A stretch of 64,000 nucleotides of DNA from Diplonema papillatum (GCA_030068145.1 JAPJBO010000407.1:62001-126000), one strand, 5' to 3'; shown: positions 29,461 to 39,914, numbered from the stretch's first letter. Notes: generated from the letters alone by a model not told the origin. Made by a program: numbers and translations.

Positions 29461-29692
29461 GGAAGCACACCGGATGGGCCGCATCTCCGTCGGCAGGCGA
29501 AGCAAGCAGCTTGTCGGACAGCTCTGCCTGCGCCAGTTCGGGCGGGAGCTGTAAGTCTTCCCCCAGCGCCGCGGCGGCTTCCCACTGCAGCAGTTTGCCA
29601 AGGGCGGCCCATCCCGTGGTTCCCGGTATTTTCATCGAGAACCCCTGCGGGCCCTCGGCTTCGAGATTGGTGTTTTGCGCCGTGGTTATCAA
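29438..29692 (-). CDS. Hypothetical exon fragment
   Basis: A GC-rich open stretch on the minus strand whose middle (EGPQGFSMKIPGTTGWAAL, then an acidic/Leu-rich helix) looks more like protein than the surrounding repeats. I recognise no family. It runs into the minisatellite at its 3' end, so it is at best a fragment or exon end. Confidence 0.25.
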   Translation of the reverse strand: MITTAQNTNLEAEGPQGFSMKIPGTTGWAALGKLLQWEAAAALGEDLQLPPELAQAELSDKLLASPADGDAAHPVCFLPAMSRL

Positions 29693-29839
29693 CTCCTTCC
29701 CCCTGAGGTTCCTCCCACGCCTGCTGTGGTGTTTAAGTTCGGGGCTTTAAGTGGGTAACGGCTGAATCGAAGTATATCCCACTAATCACTTTCAAGTGTG
29801 ACTGTAACACGCAGCTCCAACTCCCACGTAATCCGGTTG

Positions 29840-29980
29840 TCAAAGAAATGTGTGAAAACGGGTTTTTGCCTAGAGGCTTTTCGTGTTATTTTGCAAATGC
29901 TTTGAGCTATCTTCGTGTCTGTGCTTTCAGTCGTCTTCTTAACCATGGTTAAGTGCGCAAATGGTGTCAGCCACGGCGTT
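29840..29980 (+). repeat. GTGAAAACGGGTTTTTG repeat, copy 1
   Basis: Contains GTGTGAAAACGGGTTTTTGC, GTGTTATTTTGCAAATGC, TTTGAGCTATCTTCGTGTC and GTTAAGTGCGCAAATGGTG, ending in TCAGCC. A near-identical copy is at 39915-40040. Confidence 0.8.
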
Positions 29981-29984
29981 TCTT

Positions 29985-30620
29985 TGACCGACCCCTCTCC
30001 CCAGTAATGGTTAGCCAAACGTGAACGTGTGTTGTGTGTTGTGTGCACACATGCGGTGCAGCGAGTTGGTGCACGTGTCGGTACACGTGTGCTGTTCAAC
30101 GCTTTGCTTTTTGGAAACGAGAGCTGTTCATTTGTGTTTCCGACGATCCCGTGGGACGTACAGATTGGTGTCTTTCGACATTTTTTTTGTTTTTTGTGAG
30201 GTTCAGCTACATGTGGTTGGTGGGCGGGGGGGCTCGGATTGGAAGCTTTACTGTATCGGGCTAGACTTTACCTCATGCTTGACCCACTCTGCTGCCATTT
30301 ATTTTTTTGAACAGTGCACAGGGAGGTTGTCAGCTTCACTCGGCCCGAGACTTCTGTTTTCATCTTGCGGTGTTAGCTGCACGGGGTTTTCGGCCCCGTG
30401 CAACAGCTGAGTGTCTTTGCACAGGCGGCACATCTCACCCGACGATGTGGCAAGCTCTCTCTGTGCAATGAGCTTGGCCTGATTAGCTGTTCCAAACTCC
30501 TGGTGCAAGCACCCGTCATGGTCGGCAGTCGCCACCTGGTCACGGTTTTGAGTCCTGTTCCGAGACTCGCTCGCACGGGGATGGCGCGAATCAATTGTCG
30601 CCAAGCACACTGCTGTGTGC
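29985..30620. other. Unassigned stretch
   Basis: Moderately T-rich. Short plus and minus frames without recognisable features. Confidence 0.35.
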
Positions 30621-30624
30621 GTGT

Positions 30625-31440
30625 GTGTTCCAATAGTAATAACTCAGCACGATAGGCATGGCCCACCACGGGCCGCTCGGATTTTAGAGTTAAAGGCTCG
30701 CTTGAGAATTGGATCAAGAAACCCTGCAAACCTTCGGCCTCGAGGCTAGTGCTTCACGTCGCCCCCTGACGCCTGTCCGTATTCCAGAATGCGTATGACC
30801 CAAATCAGTATTGTAGGCGTGGCTTACATTGGGGTTCTGGGTCTAGAGTTAAAGTTGCCTTCTAGTAGTAGTGGATCTTCTACGTTTGTTGTTGACTTGA
30901 ATACACCACTTCAAAAAATCCAATAGTAATAACTCAGCACGATAGGCATGGCCCACCACGGGCCGCTCGGATTTTAGAGTTCAGGCTCGCTTGAGAATTG
31001 GATCAAGAAACCCTGCAAACCTTCGGCCTCGAGGCTAGTGCTTCACGTCGCCCCCTGACGCCTGTCCGTATTCCAGAATGCGTATGACCCAAATCAGTAT
31101 TGTAGGCGTGGCTTACAGTGGGGTTCTGGGTCTAGAGTTAAAGTTGACTTCTAGTAGTAGCGGCCCGCTGCAGGATCACCTCCTGCGAGTAGGGGCAGCC
31201 AGTCCGGTTGTGCCCCTCCTCGCGGCACCGCTTGCACCGCGGTGCCCGACGCTGCCGTCGAGGCGGGGCTCCCACATCTTCACCGGCAGATGGGATCCTT
31301 GCTGGTTCCCTCGCCCCCGCTTGCCGACGAACAGCACCCTCTGGCGGGAGAGTCCCGTCCTTCTCCCGCTCCGTCTTTTCCAGAGGAACAGTGGATCTTC
31401 TACGTTTGTTGTTGACTTGAAAACACCACTTCAAAAAATA
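30625..31440 (+). repeat. ~300-bp direct duplication, second copy interrupted
   Basis: Unit 1 (about 30625-30922) and unit 2 (about 30922-31438) share CCAATAGTAATAACTCAGCA, GGCCCACCACGGGCCGCTCG and TTCTACGTTTGTTGTTGACT in order. Each contains TTTTAGAGTT and a TCGCTTGAGAATTGGATC-like 5' block of the CCGACACCAAG family. Unit 2 has 231 extra bases between CTAGTAGTAG and TGGATCTTC. Confidence 0.8.
31161..31391 (-). CDS. CCHC zinc-knuckle fragment
   Basis: The 231-bp block present only in the second duplicate is open on the minus strand and encodes a basic, Pro/Gly-rich stretch followed by CKRCREEGHNRTGC. This is a C-x2-C-x4-H-x4-C knuckle of the type found in retroelement Gag proteins and in the tail of Mutator-like transposases. 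It is too short for a gene by itself. It is either a captured fragment of a mobile-element ORF or sequence lost from the first duplicate. The surrounding frame starts in the repeat, so that Met is not informative. Confidence 0.5.
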
Positions 31441-31639
31441 ACCTCACTGCTCATATGGAGATCACGGACAGCTGGGGCCGGACGGCGTTCATTTACGCCG
31501 AGTACGGGCAAGAACGCTTGGACAGCTCTCACGGGTCTCACTCAGACCCCTTTCAGTGGCAGGATTGTGTCCACGTTTGACCGTTGAGGCTGTGAGGCGG
31601 GTAGTAGGAGGGAAGCAGTTATATGTATACACTTTTAAG

Positions 31640-31740
31640 TACGGCTGGCCGAGTTTGTAAGTGTTGCGACCGACACCAAGAAGAAATTCGCTTTGAATTT
31701 AGTCTTGGGCCCCGCACGCGCATGCATGTCGTCTTCTTTA
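31640..31740 (+). repeat. CCGACACCAAG repeat, 3' block
   Basis: GGCCGAGTTTGTAAGTGTTG, CGACCGACACCAAGAAGAAA, TTCGCTTTGAATTTAGTC and TTGGGCCCC. Very close to 53520-53615, less close to the full-length copies. Confidence 0.7.
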
Positions 31741-31744
31741 AGAG

Positions 31745-33015
31745 AACCCATCCAGGCCCTTGGCTTTGAGGCTGGCGTTTCGCGCTGTGGTGGGTAAGGT
31801 CCCTCTTACGCCAGCAGGATACCGGCAACCTGACCTACGGGTCCGGCCCGACAGTGCGTGTTGCCCAAATCAGATACGTCTTCATGAGCCTCCACGAGAC
31901 ACTGTAAGGCACGGTTTCAAAAGAAGCACGAAAGGATAAACGGGGAGAAGAACAAATTGGCTGTCTATTTCTTTTTTTCTCTTTTCTGGAACCACTTCTT
32001 TGCTTGGCGGTCGCTTCTAACCGGTGTCGGATGGCAACGTCTCTGCGCCAGGCCTCGCGGCTCAGGAATGAAGGCGGGCCTGGCGGGGTGCTGGCAGGTG
32101 GTACTGCTTGCAGATTTTGGTTGTAGTGGCGGAGCGTGCAATCCAAGGATAACATTAACCACTTAAGGACGGAGGATGCGGGGGGGGTTAACTGGGGAAA
32201 GGGGGCATTTCGTGGCAATCCTCCAGGTATCTGCTCAGAACTCGGAGCAGTATTATTTTGCCTGATGAAGTTTCAAAGAGTTCTCAGGTCTTTCCGATAA
32301 CGCAAACGACGACCGCTTTCGTTTGAAATCGTTTAGGTTAGAATGCAAAGAATCTGTGGTGATAATCTGCATCGTCGACGGCGCGGTTATCTCTTCGCAC
32401 GTGATGTGTCATGCTTTCGCCTCTTTAGCTCGTCTTGATCGTCGCGCTCAGGCGCGCGTTTGGTGCTTCGCTTCTTCTTCGATTGCGCGTCCAGGTTCAT
32501 CGGTTGCGTCGACTTCTACTTCCTCTCGGCGCTTGGGCGATGGTCGTGTTGCCTTCAGTTCACTTCGAAATCGCTTTCAAATAGACTTCGTCTGTGCTCC
32601 GTGAAAAACCCTTGCAGTAAACGATGCATCTTTGCGTCGTTCGTCCTTCAGGGGGTAAACGCCTAAGTCGGGGAGGATTACAGCGATTGAACAAGGATCC
32701 GTCGATCTTAAATTGAGATGGGGCAGGATTAGCAACAGGGGTACCGCAGCGTGCACTTAAGGGTGGTGGTGGCGGTACAAGCGCCGGAAACACGACTCAG
32801 CGGGTCAAAGAAATAGTCCTGCAACCTGTTGGAGTCCATTTGCTTCTGAAGCACAAAGAAGTTTTTTCAACGACGATCACAATCACCAGGCAAAAGCTGA
32901 GATGAGAAAAGGGAAGCTTGAAACCGGCAAGTGCCACAAGCCCCTCCCACTTGCACCCGACTGGTGGTGCACTCAGCACTCCGCATAGTGCACTTGAGAC
33001 CTGTTGAGGTCGTTG
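31745..33015. other. Unassigned stretch
   Basis: No recognisable domain. Short Arg-rich frames on both strands between 31835 and 32800 are not supported by any motif. Confidence 0.35.
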
Positions 33016-33016
33016 G

Positions 33017-33940
33017 CTGCGGCTGGTCTGTCATGTTGAGTGAGTCCAACTAACCACACTGGCGCGGAGACTGTGGCTGGTCTGTCATGTTGAGTGAGTC
33101 CAACTAACCACACTGGCGCGGAGACTGTGGCTGGTCTGTCATGTTGAGTGAGTCCAACTAACCACACTGGCGCGGAGACTGTGGCTGGTCTGTCATGTTG
33201 AGTGAGTCCAACTAACCACACTGGCGCGGAGACTGTGGCTGGTCTGTCATGTTGAGTGAGTCCAACTAACCACACTGGCGCGGAGACTGTGGCTGGTCTG
33301 TCATGTTGAGTGAGTCCAACTAACCACACTGGCGCGGAGACTGTGGCTGGTCTGTCATGTTGAGTGAGTCCAACTAACCACACTGGCGCGGAGACTGTGG
33401 CTGGTCTGTCATGTTGAGTGAGTCCAACTAACCACACTGGCGCGGAGACTGTGGCTGGTCTGTCATGTTGAGTGAGTCCAACTAACCACACTGGCGCGGA
33501 GACTGTGGCTGGTCTGTCATGTTGAGTGAGTCCAACTAACCACACTGGCGCGGAGACTGTGGCTGGTCTGTCATGTTGAGTGAGTCCAACTAACCACACT
33601 GGCGCGGAGACTGTGGCTGGTCTGTCATGTTGAGTGAGTCCAACTAACCACACTGGCGCGGAGACTGTGGCTGGTCTGTCATGTTGAGTGAGTCCAACTA
33701 ACCACACTGGCGCGGAGACTGTGGCTGGTCTGTCATGTTGAGTGAGTCCAACTAACCACACTGGCGCGGAGACTGTGGCTGGTCTGTCATGTTGAGTGAG
33801 TCCAACTAACCACACTGGCGCGGAGACTGTGGCTGGTCTGTCATGTTGAGTGAGTCCAACTAACCACACTGGCGCGGAGACTGTGGCTGGTCTGTCATGT
33901 TGAGTGAGTCCAACTAACCACACTGGCGCGGAGACTGTGG
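33017..33940 (-). repeat. 17-copy 54-bp minisatellite, open on the minus strand
   Basis: About 17 virtually identical 54-bp units (GTGGCTGGTCTGTCATGTTG, GTGAGTCCAACTAACCACAC, GGCGCGGAGACT). Because 54 is a multiple of three, the minus strand stays open for 390 codons (34145-32973) and encodes an 18-residue repeat, RPATVSAPVWLVGLTQHD. The frame has no recognised domain at either end. The near identity points to recent expansion rather than to selection on a protein, but translation cannot be excluded. Confidence 0.9.
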
Positions 33941-34124
33941 CTGGTCTTTGCCACAACGTCAAGCGAGTCATGGTTGAGGAGACCAAACCATATACAGAGC
34001 GACTGACGATTTCCAAAAATCGTCTAGTCTCGTGAGGTTCACACTTCAAAGGCATGGATTGATTTTTGGAAAAACAGGTCGTTCGAATGAAACTCTCACC
34101 GACCTCAGCTGTTGAAGATCTACG

Positions 34125-34185
34125 CGCTAAACTTAAGCATATCACTCAGCGCAGGAAAAGAAAGCAACAGCGATGCTGCACTCGC
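34125..34185 (+). rRNA. Large-subunit rRNA 5'-end fragment
   Basis: CTAAACTTAAGCATATCACT, then CAGCGCAGGAAAAGAAAGCAAC, matches the conserved start of eukaryotic 28S rRNA with a few changes (AAGCGGAGG is CAGCGCAGG here). Similarity stops within about 60 bp. A pseudogene fragment. Confidence 0.75.
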
Positions 34186-34332
34186 GCGGAACGATGGTGA
34201 CCCGCAGCAATCTGAGCTTGCAATGATAAAGGAAGTCTATGGTAGTCTGTATTAGCACGGGGCCTTCGAGTCTTTGCCAATCAGGCTTGCAATGACCCCT
34301 GGGGCAAACCCGAATAGCGGTGGTTTCGCAGT

Positions 34333-34791
34333 TTACGTCTTCGGGTGGTCTGCCGGCTCGTACATGTCGAGAGGAGGCAGGCGGCCGGTGGGATGCTGCC
34401 TGATCTCTGAGAGCACCTCGCTCGCCCTCGAAGCGCTCCTTGAGGTCGCCTGCGCGGCGACCAGCTTGTCGCTGTCGCCCGAGGACTGCACGCCCAGCAC
34501 GTCGCCCACCATGCTCGAGTAGTACTGCTCCAGCTCCTCCTTCTCCTGCTGCTGCGTCGTCTCTTTCTCCTTCTTTGCGTACAGTGCGCTCGACAGCGAC
34601 ACGTCGCTTCGCACCTTCGTCTGCCGGAGAAGATCTCCGAGCCCTGTCTTCAAGGGTACCAAGAGCTGTTCAGTCGTTCTGCGAGGTATTGAAGGACATG
34701 ACATGTGACGATTGACACTAGTATGTTTTCGGTGGCAAGGGAGCCGATGTCCAGCGCAAGGGGCCGCGTGTCGTCCCTTGAAGGAAAGCAT
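34333..34791 (-). CDS. Hypothetical protein or terminal exon
   Basis: A 152-residue frame. The C-terminal two thirds (from about LGDLLRQTKVRSDVSL) is protein-like: a Lys/Glu/Gln-rich helix (KKEKETTQQQEKEELEQYY) likely to form a coiled coil, then GVQSSGDSDKLVAAQATS and a Ser/Ala-rich helix. The first ~30 residues look like translated non-coding sequence, so this may be an exon whose acceptor lies near 34690. No family recognised. Confidence 0.35.
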   Translation of the reverse strand: MLSFKGRHAAPCAGHRLPCHRKHTSVNRHMSCPSIPRRTTEQLLVPLKTGLGDLLRQTKVRSDVSLSSALYAKKEKETTQQQEKEELEQYYSSMVGDVLGVQSSGDSDKLVAAQATSRSASRASEVLSEIRQHPTGRLPPLDMYEPADHPKT

Positions 34792-34950
34792 GGCAGAGCA
34801 AGCCCCTTAGTTAGGCCAGACGAGACAGTGCCAGACGCTCAAGGCAAAGGCCAACACGGCAGAGCAAGGCCCTTAGGCAGGACAGTTCCAGACGCTCACA
34901 GGCCAAACAATGGCGGAACAAGGCCCTTACAGGGAACACGGTTATCGTCT
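34790..34950 (+). repeat. GGCCAGACATGACAG minisatellite, diverged short array
   Basis: Five or six degenerate units (CAGAGCAAGGCCCTTAG; GACAGTTCCAGACGCTCA) of the family seen at 28900-29460. Confidence 0.65.
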
Positions 34951-35067
34951 GGCTCGTGAGACCCTCTGCAGAGTGACAGGGGAGACTTGACCTGGGTGAT
35001 GTGGCACAACAGCCCACAACTTCAAGTCGGTGTTGCAAGCCCGCAAGAGCCTGAGCGCTTGCGGCAG

Positions 35068-35610
35068 TCCACTGCACTTTGTGTATTTCCCCGCTGTCCG
35101 CTTACGGTAGTCCACCGCACTTTGTAGCGGACTGCCCGCCGCAGATAGCGGGGGAAAATACACTAAGTGCGGTGGACTACCGTAAGCAGACAGCGGGCCT
35201 CATGAACAGTGTAGCGGACTGCCCGCCGCAGATAGCGGGGGAAAATACACTAAGTGCGGTGGACTACCGTAAGCAGACAGCGGGCCTCATGAACAGTGTA
35301 GCGGACTGCCCGCCGCAGATAGCGGGGGAAAATACACTAAGTGCGGTGGACTACCGTAAGCAGACAGCGGGCCTCATGAACAGTGTAGCGGACTGCCCGC
35401 CGCAGATAGCGGGGGAAAATACACTAAGTGCGGTGGACTACCGTAAGCAGACAGCGGGCCTCATGAACAGTGTAGCGGACTGCCCGCCGCAGATAGCGGG
35501 GGAAAATACACTAAGTGCGGTGGACTACCGTAAGCAGACAGCGGGCCTCATGAACAGTGTAGCGGACTGCCCGCCGCAGATAGCGGGGGAAAATACACGC
35601 TGTTCATGAG
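35068..35610 (+). repeat. 87-bp tandem repeat with inverted cap
   Basis: About 5.5 near-identical 87-bp units (TAGCGGACTGCCCGCCGCAG, GCGGGGGAAAATACACTAAG, TGCGGTGGACTACCGTAAGC) from about 35125. Being a multiple of three they keep the plus strand open, giving a 29-residue repeat. At 35068-35125 part of the unit occurs inverted (ACTTTGTGTATTTCCCCGC, then TACGGTAGTCCACCGCAC), so the array starts with a foldback. It is best treated as a satellite. Confidence 0.9.
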
Positions 35611-35679
35611 GCCGCGGGCACGAGCACCGTGATGAATACAGCGTGGTTGAGCGGCTAGTGTCCGGTCGGATCTTCGCGC

Positions 35680-36225
35680 GGAGTCGCGTGCAAAATACTC
35701 GAGGGACTGCCTTGTGCGCATTTCGACGGAGGCTAGAGGGGGAGAAAACAACACAATTACAATGTGGGCTTACGCATACAGCACATTTACCTCCTTTGAT
35801 TTCGCAACTGGCAGTCTCCTCACGTATTTCTTTCCTGCAAAGCAGGTGCTATACAAAAAGAAATCAAAAGACACACTTTTTCTGCGCATCGCCGGCTTCT
35901 TTCAGGCAAACCAGCAGCTGGTCTTGGGCCTCCGGGATCGACTGCAAATGATTCACGCACCGGATGATGTCGACCAACGTCTTTGCTTGTTCTGTCAACG
36001 ATGCACTGACCTTTTGCACTGTCGACGATAGAGACGCGTTCTTCAGGGCCATAGTACCCATGCCTGTAGCAAGGTTGACAAGGATCACGCGCAACTCACA
36101 CAATGTAGCAGGGTTGGCTGGGGTCAAGCACTATGCACGCAGTAGTAAGGTTGGCAAGCACAACTAAGCACAGCAGTGCTTGTTGACCAGTCAAGCACTG
36201 CAGTCCGTTAGCAAAATAAGAGCGA
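35680..36225. other. Unassigned stretch
   Basis: A minus frame 36127-35864 (NPATLCELRVILVNLATGMG, then a helical, Leu/Val-rich stretch to QLLVCLKEAGDAQKKC) is mildly protein-like and might be an exon, but has no recognised family. Otherwise nothing. Confidence 0.3.
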
Positions 36226-36400
36226 AAAAGACAGGCGCTTCGTTTTGTTTGTGCGTGCCGGGTGATCGTTTCCCACTTGTATTTACCCTGTGTATATTCA
36301 GGTAAGGAATTCTGATCAACCACCAAAACACGCTGCCTACGTCTTTTTAGCCTGCACAATACATTGAAGGGCAACCCGCAAGATTGTTGGTACTAAAAAG
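36226..36400 (+). repeat. TGCCGG-hairpin repeat, copy 4 (subfamily 1)
   Basis: Begins GACAGGCGCTTCGTTTTG, then TTTGTGCGTGCCGGGTGATC, and continues nearly identical to the copy at 2007-2165 through GATTGTTGGTACTAAAAA. This longer left side is shared with the copy at 59955, which helps define the left boundary. Confidence 0.75.
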
Positions 36401-36978
36401 AGAAGGAGGCAAGATGGTGAAAGGGTGTGCAATTCCAACACAGTCCGTGCCTTGGATTGCATGAGCTCCTTTTGCAAACCACTGCACAACTTCCTTCCTT
36501 AGGTTGGAGTGACAGTTCGCCTGAGGCTACGGGATTCGACAGTCCCCAGGCGACTTTCGACAAAATGGGTTCCTTTTGTGGAGAGGAGGGATAGTGTCCT
36601 AAGGAGGCGATTCTGCCTTGTTTTTGCATTCTGGGGCCATTATTTCAGCCTAAACGAGCATCCGACCAGTTATTTTGGATTTCCCGAGCATTTGCGGACC
36701 ACCTGAGTGGTAGGTTTCTAGTTTTGGGTTGCTGGGGGCCCCCCTTTGTCCGGCAAATCAGGCCTCGCACATTGCGCAGAAATCCTAATTTGACCCCTGC
36801 AGATGTAGTCCTTCGCTTCGTGGGGCCACTATCCGGTCTTACGTCTTTTTCAGCGTAGTGCCCTAGTAAGTGGGTTATTTTCAGAGCGCAACAACTACGT
36901 GTGAACTAAAACGCTCGAAAGGGGCGCGGGCTGCGCATCCCGCCCGAACAGTACGTTTCTAACTTAGGGTGCTCTGAC
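36400..36978. other. Unassigned stretch
   Basis: No recognisable gene or repeat. Confidence 0.35.
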
Positions 36979-37197
36979 TTTTTTTTTTGTTTCTGGTCCC
37001 CGGCCCCCCAAAAAATCTGTACGCACGCACGCAAAAAAAAAAAAAAAATAGCCCAAAAATACTAGGGCATATAAAGGCGTTTTTCTCTGAGCCTCTGCTT
37101 CATTAAGGCGTCACATCTGTCGTGGTTGACTCTGAGACTGCGATGTGGCGGGCACAGACTCGTTGATCAACATTTTCGCAGGGTGCAGTCCACGTTG

Positions 37198-37595
37198 TCA
37201 ACAGATCACAGATCTTTGAAGTCCGTTGTAGAATATCATCAGGTTCAAGGTCCACTCGACATGGGCAGTACAGGACATCCCTCCCTTGGTGACAAACACG
37301 GATGACAGCTTGATCTCACTAGCATTGTCTCCCTCGCCCACTGTACTCGTAGCAGCCTCCTCAGGAAATGTCATTGTGCAATGTGTTTCCTCGATGAGTT
37401 GAGACAAGGCACCCTGGTGAAGCTTGGCTTGGGATACACTTGCCCGGAAGATTCCGCGAAATGTGTTACACATTGGGCACTGAATAGGCTGGTGCAGATT
37501 CTGTATCTTGATGAAGGCCGATTGGTGCGCCTCGGGGCAGCGGGCGACGGTCTGAAGGTGTCCTCGTGACCGATGTCAGCTTTGTCAAACACCCC
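37198..37595 (-). CDS. Hypothetical exon with RING-like Cys/His motif
   Basis: The minus frame open from about 37595 to 37198 reads KADIGHEDTF, ARCPEAHQSAFIKIQNL and QPIQCPMCNTFRG, then an acidic/Ser-rich tail. The C-P-x-A-H spacing to Q-C-P-M-C resembles the second half of a RING or U-box-type zinc fold, whose last pair is usually CPxC. The first ligand pair is not in this frame and may be in an upstream exon. An initiator Met at 37473 would cut the motif, so an upstream splice acceptor is more plausible. Function unproven. Confidence 0.4.
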
Positions 37596-37630
37596 CTCAA
37601 ATCTTCCTCAGCAATTCTCTCCTATTTGGG

Positions 37631-37975
37631 CTACAAGTGTTGGGCACTCGAGGAGGTCAGTTTTGTCGACAATGAGAGGACATCTTGTACTCCTCGCAGC
37701 TCCGCAGGTTGACAACATGCGGGGATGAATTTGCTCCACCATGGGCCTTCCAGAGTTCCATACTTCTCCCGGACGTACGCAAGAAGAGATGCCTGCTCGG
37801 CTGCGGTATCCTCATTTAATACAACCACGGGTTGTCTGCTGTATTGAGCGGTCCCAAGACGGGCTTTGATAGCCTCCAGAGCGTTCATACAGCGTTCACA
37901 GCGTTCTCTGTAGCTGTGGCCTGGTGCTGTTCTCGACACGCTGAGAGCGCGTGCTTTAGAACCCTTCCACAGCAC
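37631..37975 (-). CDS. Hypothetical exon upstream of the RING-like exon
   Basis: A 114-residue minus-strand frame. The central part (MNALEAIKARLG, QPVVVLNEDTAAEQASLL, AYVREKYGTLEGPWWSKF) is protein-like, with helical and hydrophobic patterning. It lies on the same strand 40 bp upstream of the RING-like exon, and the two may belong to one gene. No family recognised. Confidence 0.35.
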   Translation of the reverse strand: MLWKGSKARALSVSRTAPGHSYRERCERCMNALEAIKARLGTAQYSRQPVVVLNEDTAAEQASLLAYVREKYGTLEGPWWSKFIPACCQPAELRGVQDVLSLSTKLTSSSAQHL

Positions 37976-38085
37976 GACGAACCGACCACGTGGTCACTTC
38001 TTGTGCAAATTATCTTTTTCTTGGATTATCTTTTTTTCCGACGGTTCCCAGAAATCTGTACGCACGCGGGACCAGAAACAAAAAA

Positions 38086-38232
38086 AAGAATAGGCGTGTG
38101 TTTGTTTGTACGTGCCGGGGGAGGATTAGCCTGTTAGTGAGTGATAGTGAGTGAATATGATCGGTAGGCTAATCTTCTCCCAAACACGCTGCCAGCGTTC
38201 TCTTTCGTGTTTACAATTAATTGGTACTACGA
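38086..38232 (+). repeat. TGCCGG-hairpin repeat, copy 5 (subfamily 2)
   Basis: Starts right at the TIR element's right end. GTACGTGCCGG is followed by arms GGAGGATTAGCCT and AGGCTAATCTTCTCC, which pair over 12 or more bases, and then ACACGCTGCCAGCGTTCTC. Confidence 0.75.
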
Positions 38233-38234
38233 AA

Positions 38235-38740
38235 AAAAGCCAGAGCACCCTTACCCTATAACACTATCTCAACACTATATTCGGGTTAGGAGTGCCGCCA
38301 GTGCTGGGGACAGAAACACTAGTGGGGACTGTAAAAACTAGTGGGGTTAGGAGTGCCGACCGCAAAAATGAGTGCGGACAGTGCTGGGCAAAGAATAGCG
38401 GGGACAGTAAAAACAAATTTCTCGCGGAAGACCTGTGCATGGATGTTGCAGATGTCGGTAACATGCCGCTCGAGCAGGTTCTGAGCCTGCTGTCGCTGAT
38501 CGACGGTCGGTGTCGTGGACAAGTGGGTACTGGTAAAAAAGCCGATCGCGTGCCCGTGAAGTGGAGAAAGTGCCAGTATTGATTATCAAACTTCAGCGAG
38601 GGGTCGAAGGCAGCCGCGAAGCCAGCGTGAAGCCAGCGTCGAAGCCAGCGTCGAAGGCGGGTTTGCGGGTTTGCGGGTTTGCGCTAGAGAGTGCTAGGAG
38701 TACCCGATGGCGTTGGCCAGCTAGGCAGTATCACAGGCAG
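38235..38740. other. Unassigned stretch with small direct repeats
   Basis: Contains short repeats (GTTAGGAGTGCCG; AAGCCAGCGT three times; GGGTTTGC three times). No gene recognised. Confidence 0.4.
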
Positions 38741-38769
38741 TGGTACTCTCGTGGCGGCTGCCAGACGCT

Positions 38770-39795
38770 ACGACGGTAATGTGCGCTGCTGCGGACGATC
38801 TTGCTGCAGAGGCCGCATTCGTCAATCCCATCATGCACGAGGAGCCTCGCGACGATAGCAACAAATTACACGGAAGCCGCCCACTGCGTGCCCGATACCG
38901 TTTCCACTTCGAAGTCAAAGCGACCTCAGACAGTGCAGCTGCAGCTGCCACATCGGTGTTTTCGGTTGCGTACATAAAAAAAAACACGACTTTGCTGCGC
39001 GCTACGGTGGACGTTCTTGCTGCAGAGGCCGCATTTGTCGATCCCGTCATGCACGAGGAGCCTCGTGATGATAGCAACAAAATTACACGGGAGCCGCCGA
39101 CTTCGTGCCCGATGCTGTTTCCACTTCGAAGTCGAAAGCGACCTCAGATAGTGCAGCTGCAGCTGCCACATTGGTGGATTCGGTCGCACAAATGCCTCAA
39201 ACCCGACAGATGCAAAGGGAACAATGCATTATTTGTCACATGTGCAGGCAGCAACAAACCAGCAGCAACTTCGGCATAAACCAGTCCTACAGCCTGCTAA
39301 AGCCAGTAGTAGCAACACGTACTTGGGTTGTAGAATGCAGCTGACTTCAGCGGACATGCATTCCGCAGATCATGTGCAACAAAACTTGCTGACACTGGTG
39401 CAGACCTAAAGGAGCTTTCACGACCTTAGTTGGAAGAACCCAGAAACAGCACGGCGCTACTGTGTAACAGTGATGACCGGCGCACCACTTCAGCAGCACG
39501 GCTGTCTGATACAGCGGTGTCAACACTGCCTGAAGAGTTGACATCAGTGTCAGTCACATCACTCATGCACAAAAAAAAACACGACTTTACTGCGCGCTAC
39601 TGTGGACGATCTTGCTGCAGAGGCCGCATTCGTCGACCCCATCATGCACGAGGGGCCTCGCGACGATAGCAACAACTGCGCGGAAGCCGCCGACTGCGTG
39701 CCCGATGCCGTTTCCACTTCGAAGTCGAAAGCGACCTCAGACAGTGCAGTTGCAGCTGCCACATTGGTGGATTCGGTAGCAAACGAGAAGATTCT
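38770..39795. repeat. Three-copy ~190-bp repeat
   Basis: Copies at about 38785-38970, 39005-39190 and 39600-39785 share GACGATCTTGCTGCAGAGGC, ATCATGCACGAGGAGCC, GCGACGATAGCAACAA and TTCCACTTCGAAGTC with 90% or better apparent identity, with different spacers. The minus strand is open through each and gives a related peptide (SEVAFDFEVET, SCMMGSTNAASAA). They may be copies of an exon end whose parent lies elsewhere. The ~400 bp between copies 2 and 3 holds nothing recognisable. Confidence 0.75.
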
Positions 39796-39914
39796 CTGTT
39801 TATTGACCGCGCGGAAGTGGCGCTGCCAAACAAAAGCGACGATGTCAAAAGTCTGCTGGAGTTAGGTCTCGTGTCGCAATCGGGGCAGTTGTTGACGCTG
39901 CAGCGCCTGGAAGA

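Larger units (their letters stand above)
36979..38090. mobile_element. 1.1-kb element with TTTGTTTCTGGTCCC inverted ends
   Basis: The left end has a T run followed by GTTTCTGGTCCCCGG. The right end is its inverse (GGGACCAGAAACAAAAAAAA). Just inside the left and just before the right end, AATCTGTACGCACGC occurs as a direct repeat. The interior carries minus-strand, protein-like sequence but no transposase, so it may be a non-autonomous element that has captured a host gene piece. Confidence 0.45.

Noticed and set aside
33017..33940. CRISPR-like regular repeat array
   Set aside because: Units abut without spacers and are all the same 54 bp, so this is a minisatellite. The window is eukaryotic.
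35125..35600. Repeat-protein gene of 29-residue units on the plus strand
   Set aside because: The frame is open only because 87 is a multiple of three. It starts and ends in satellite edges and has no domain.
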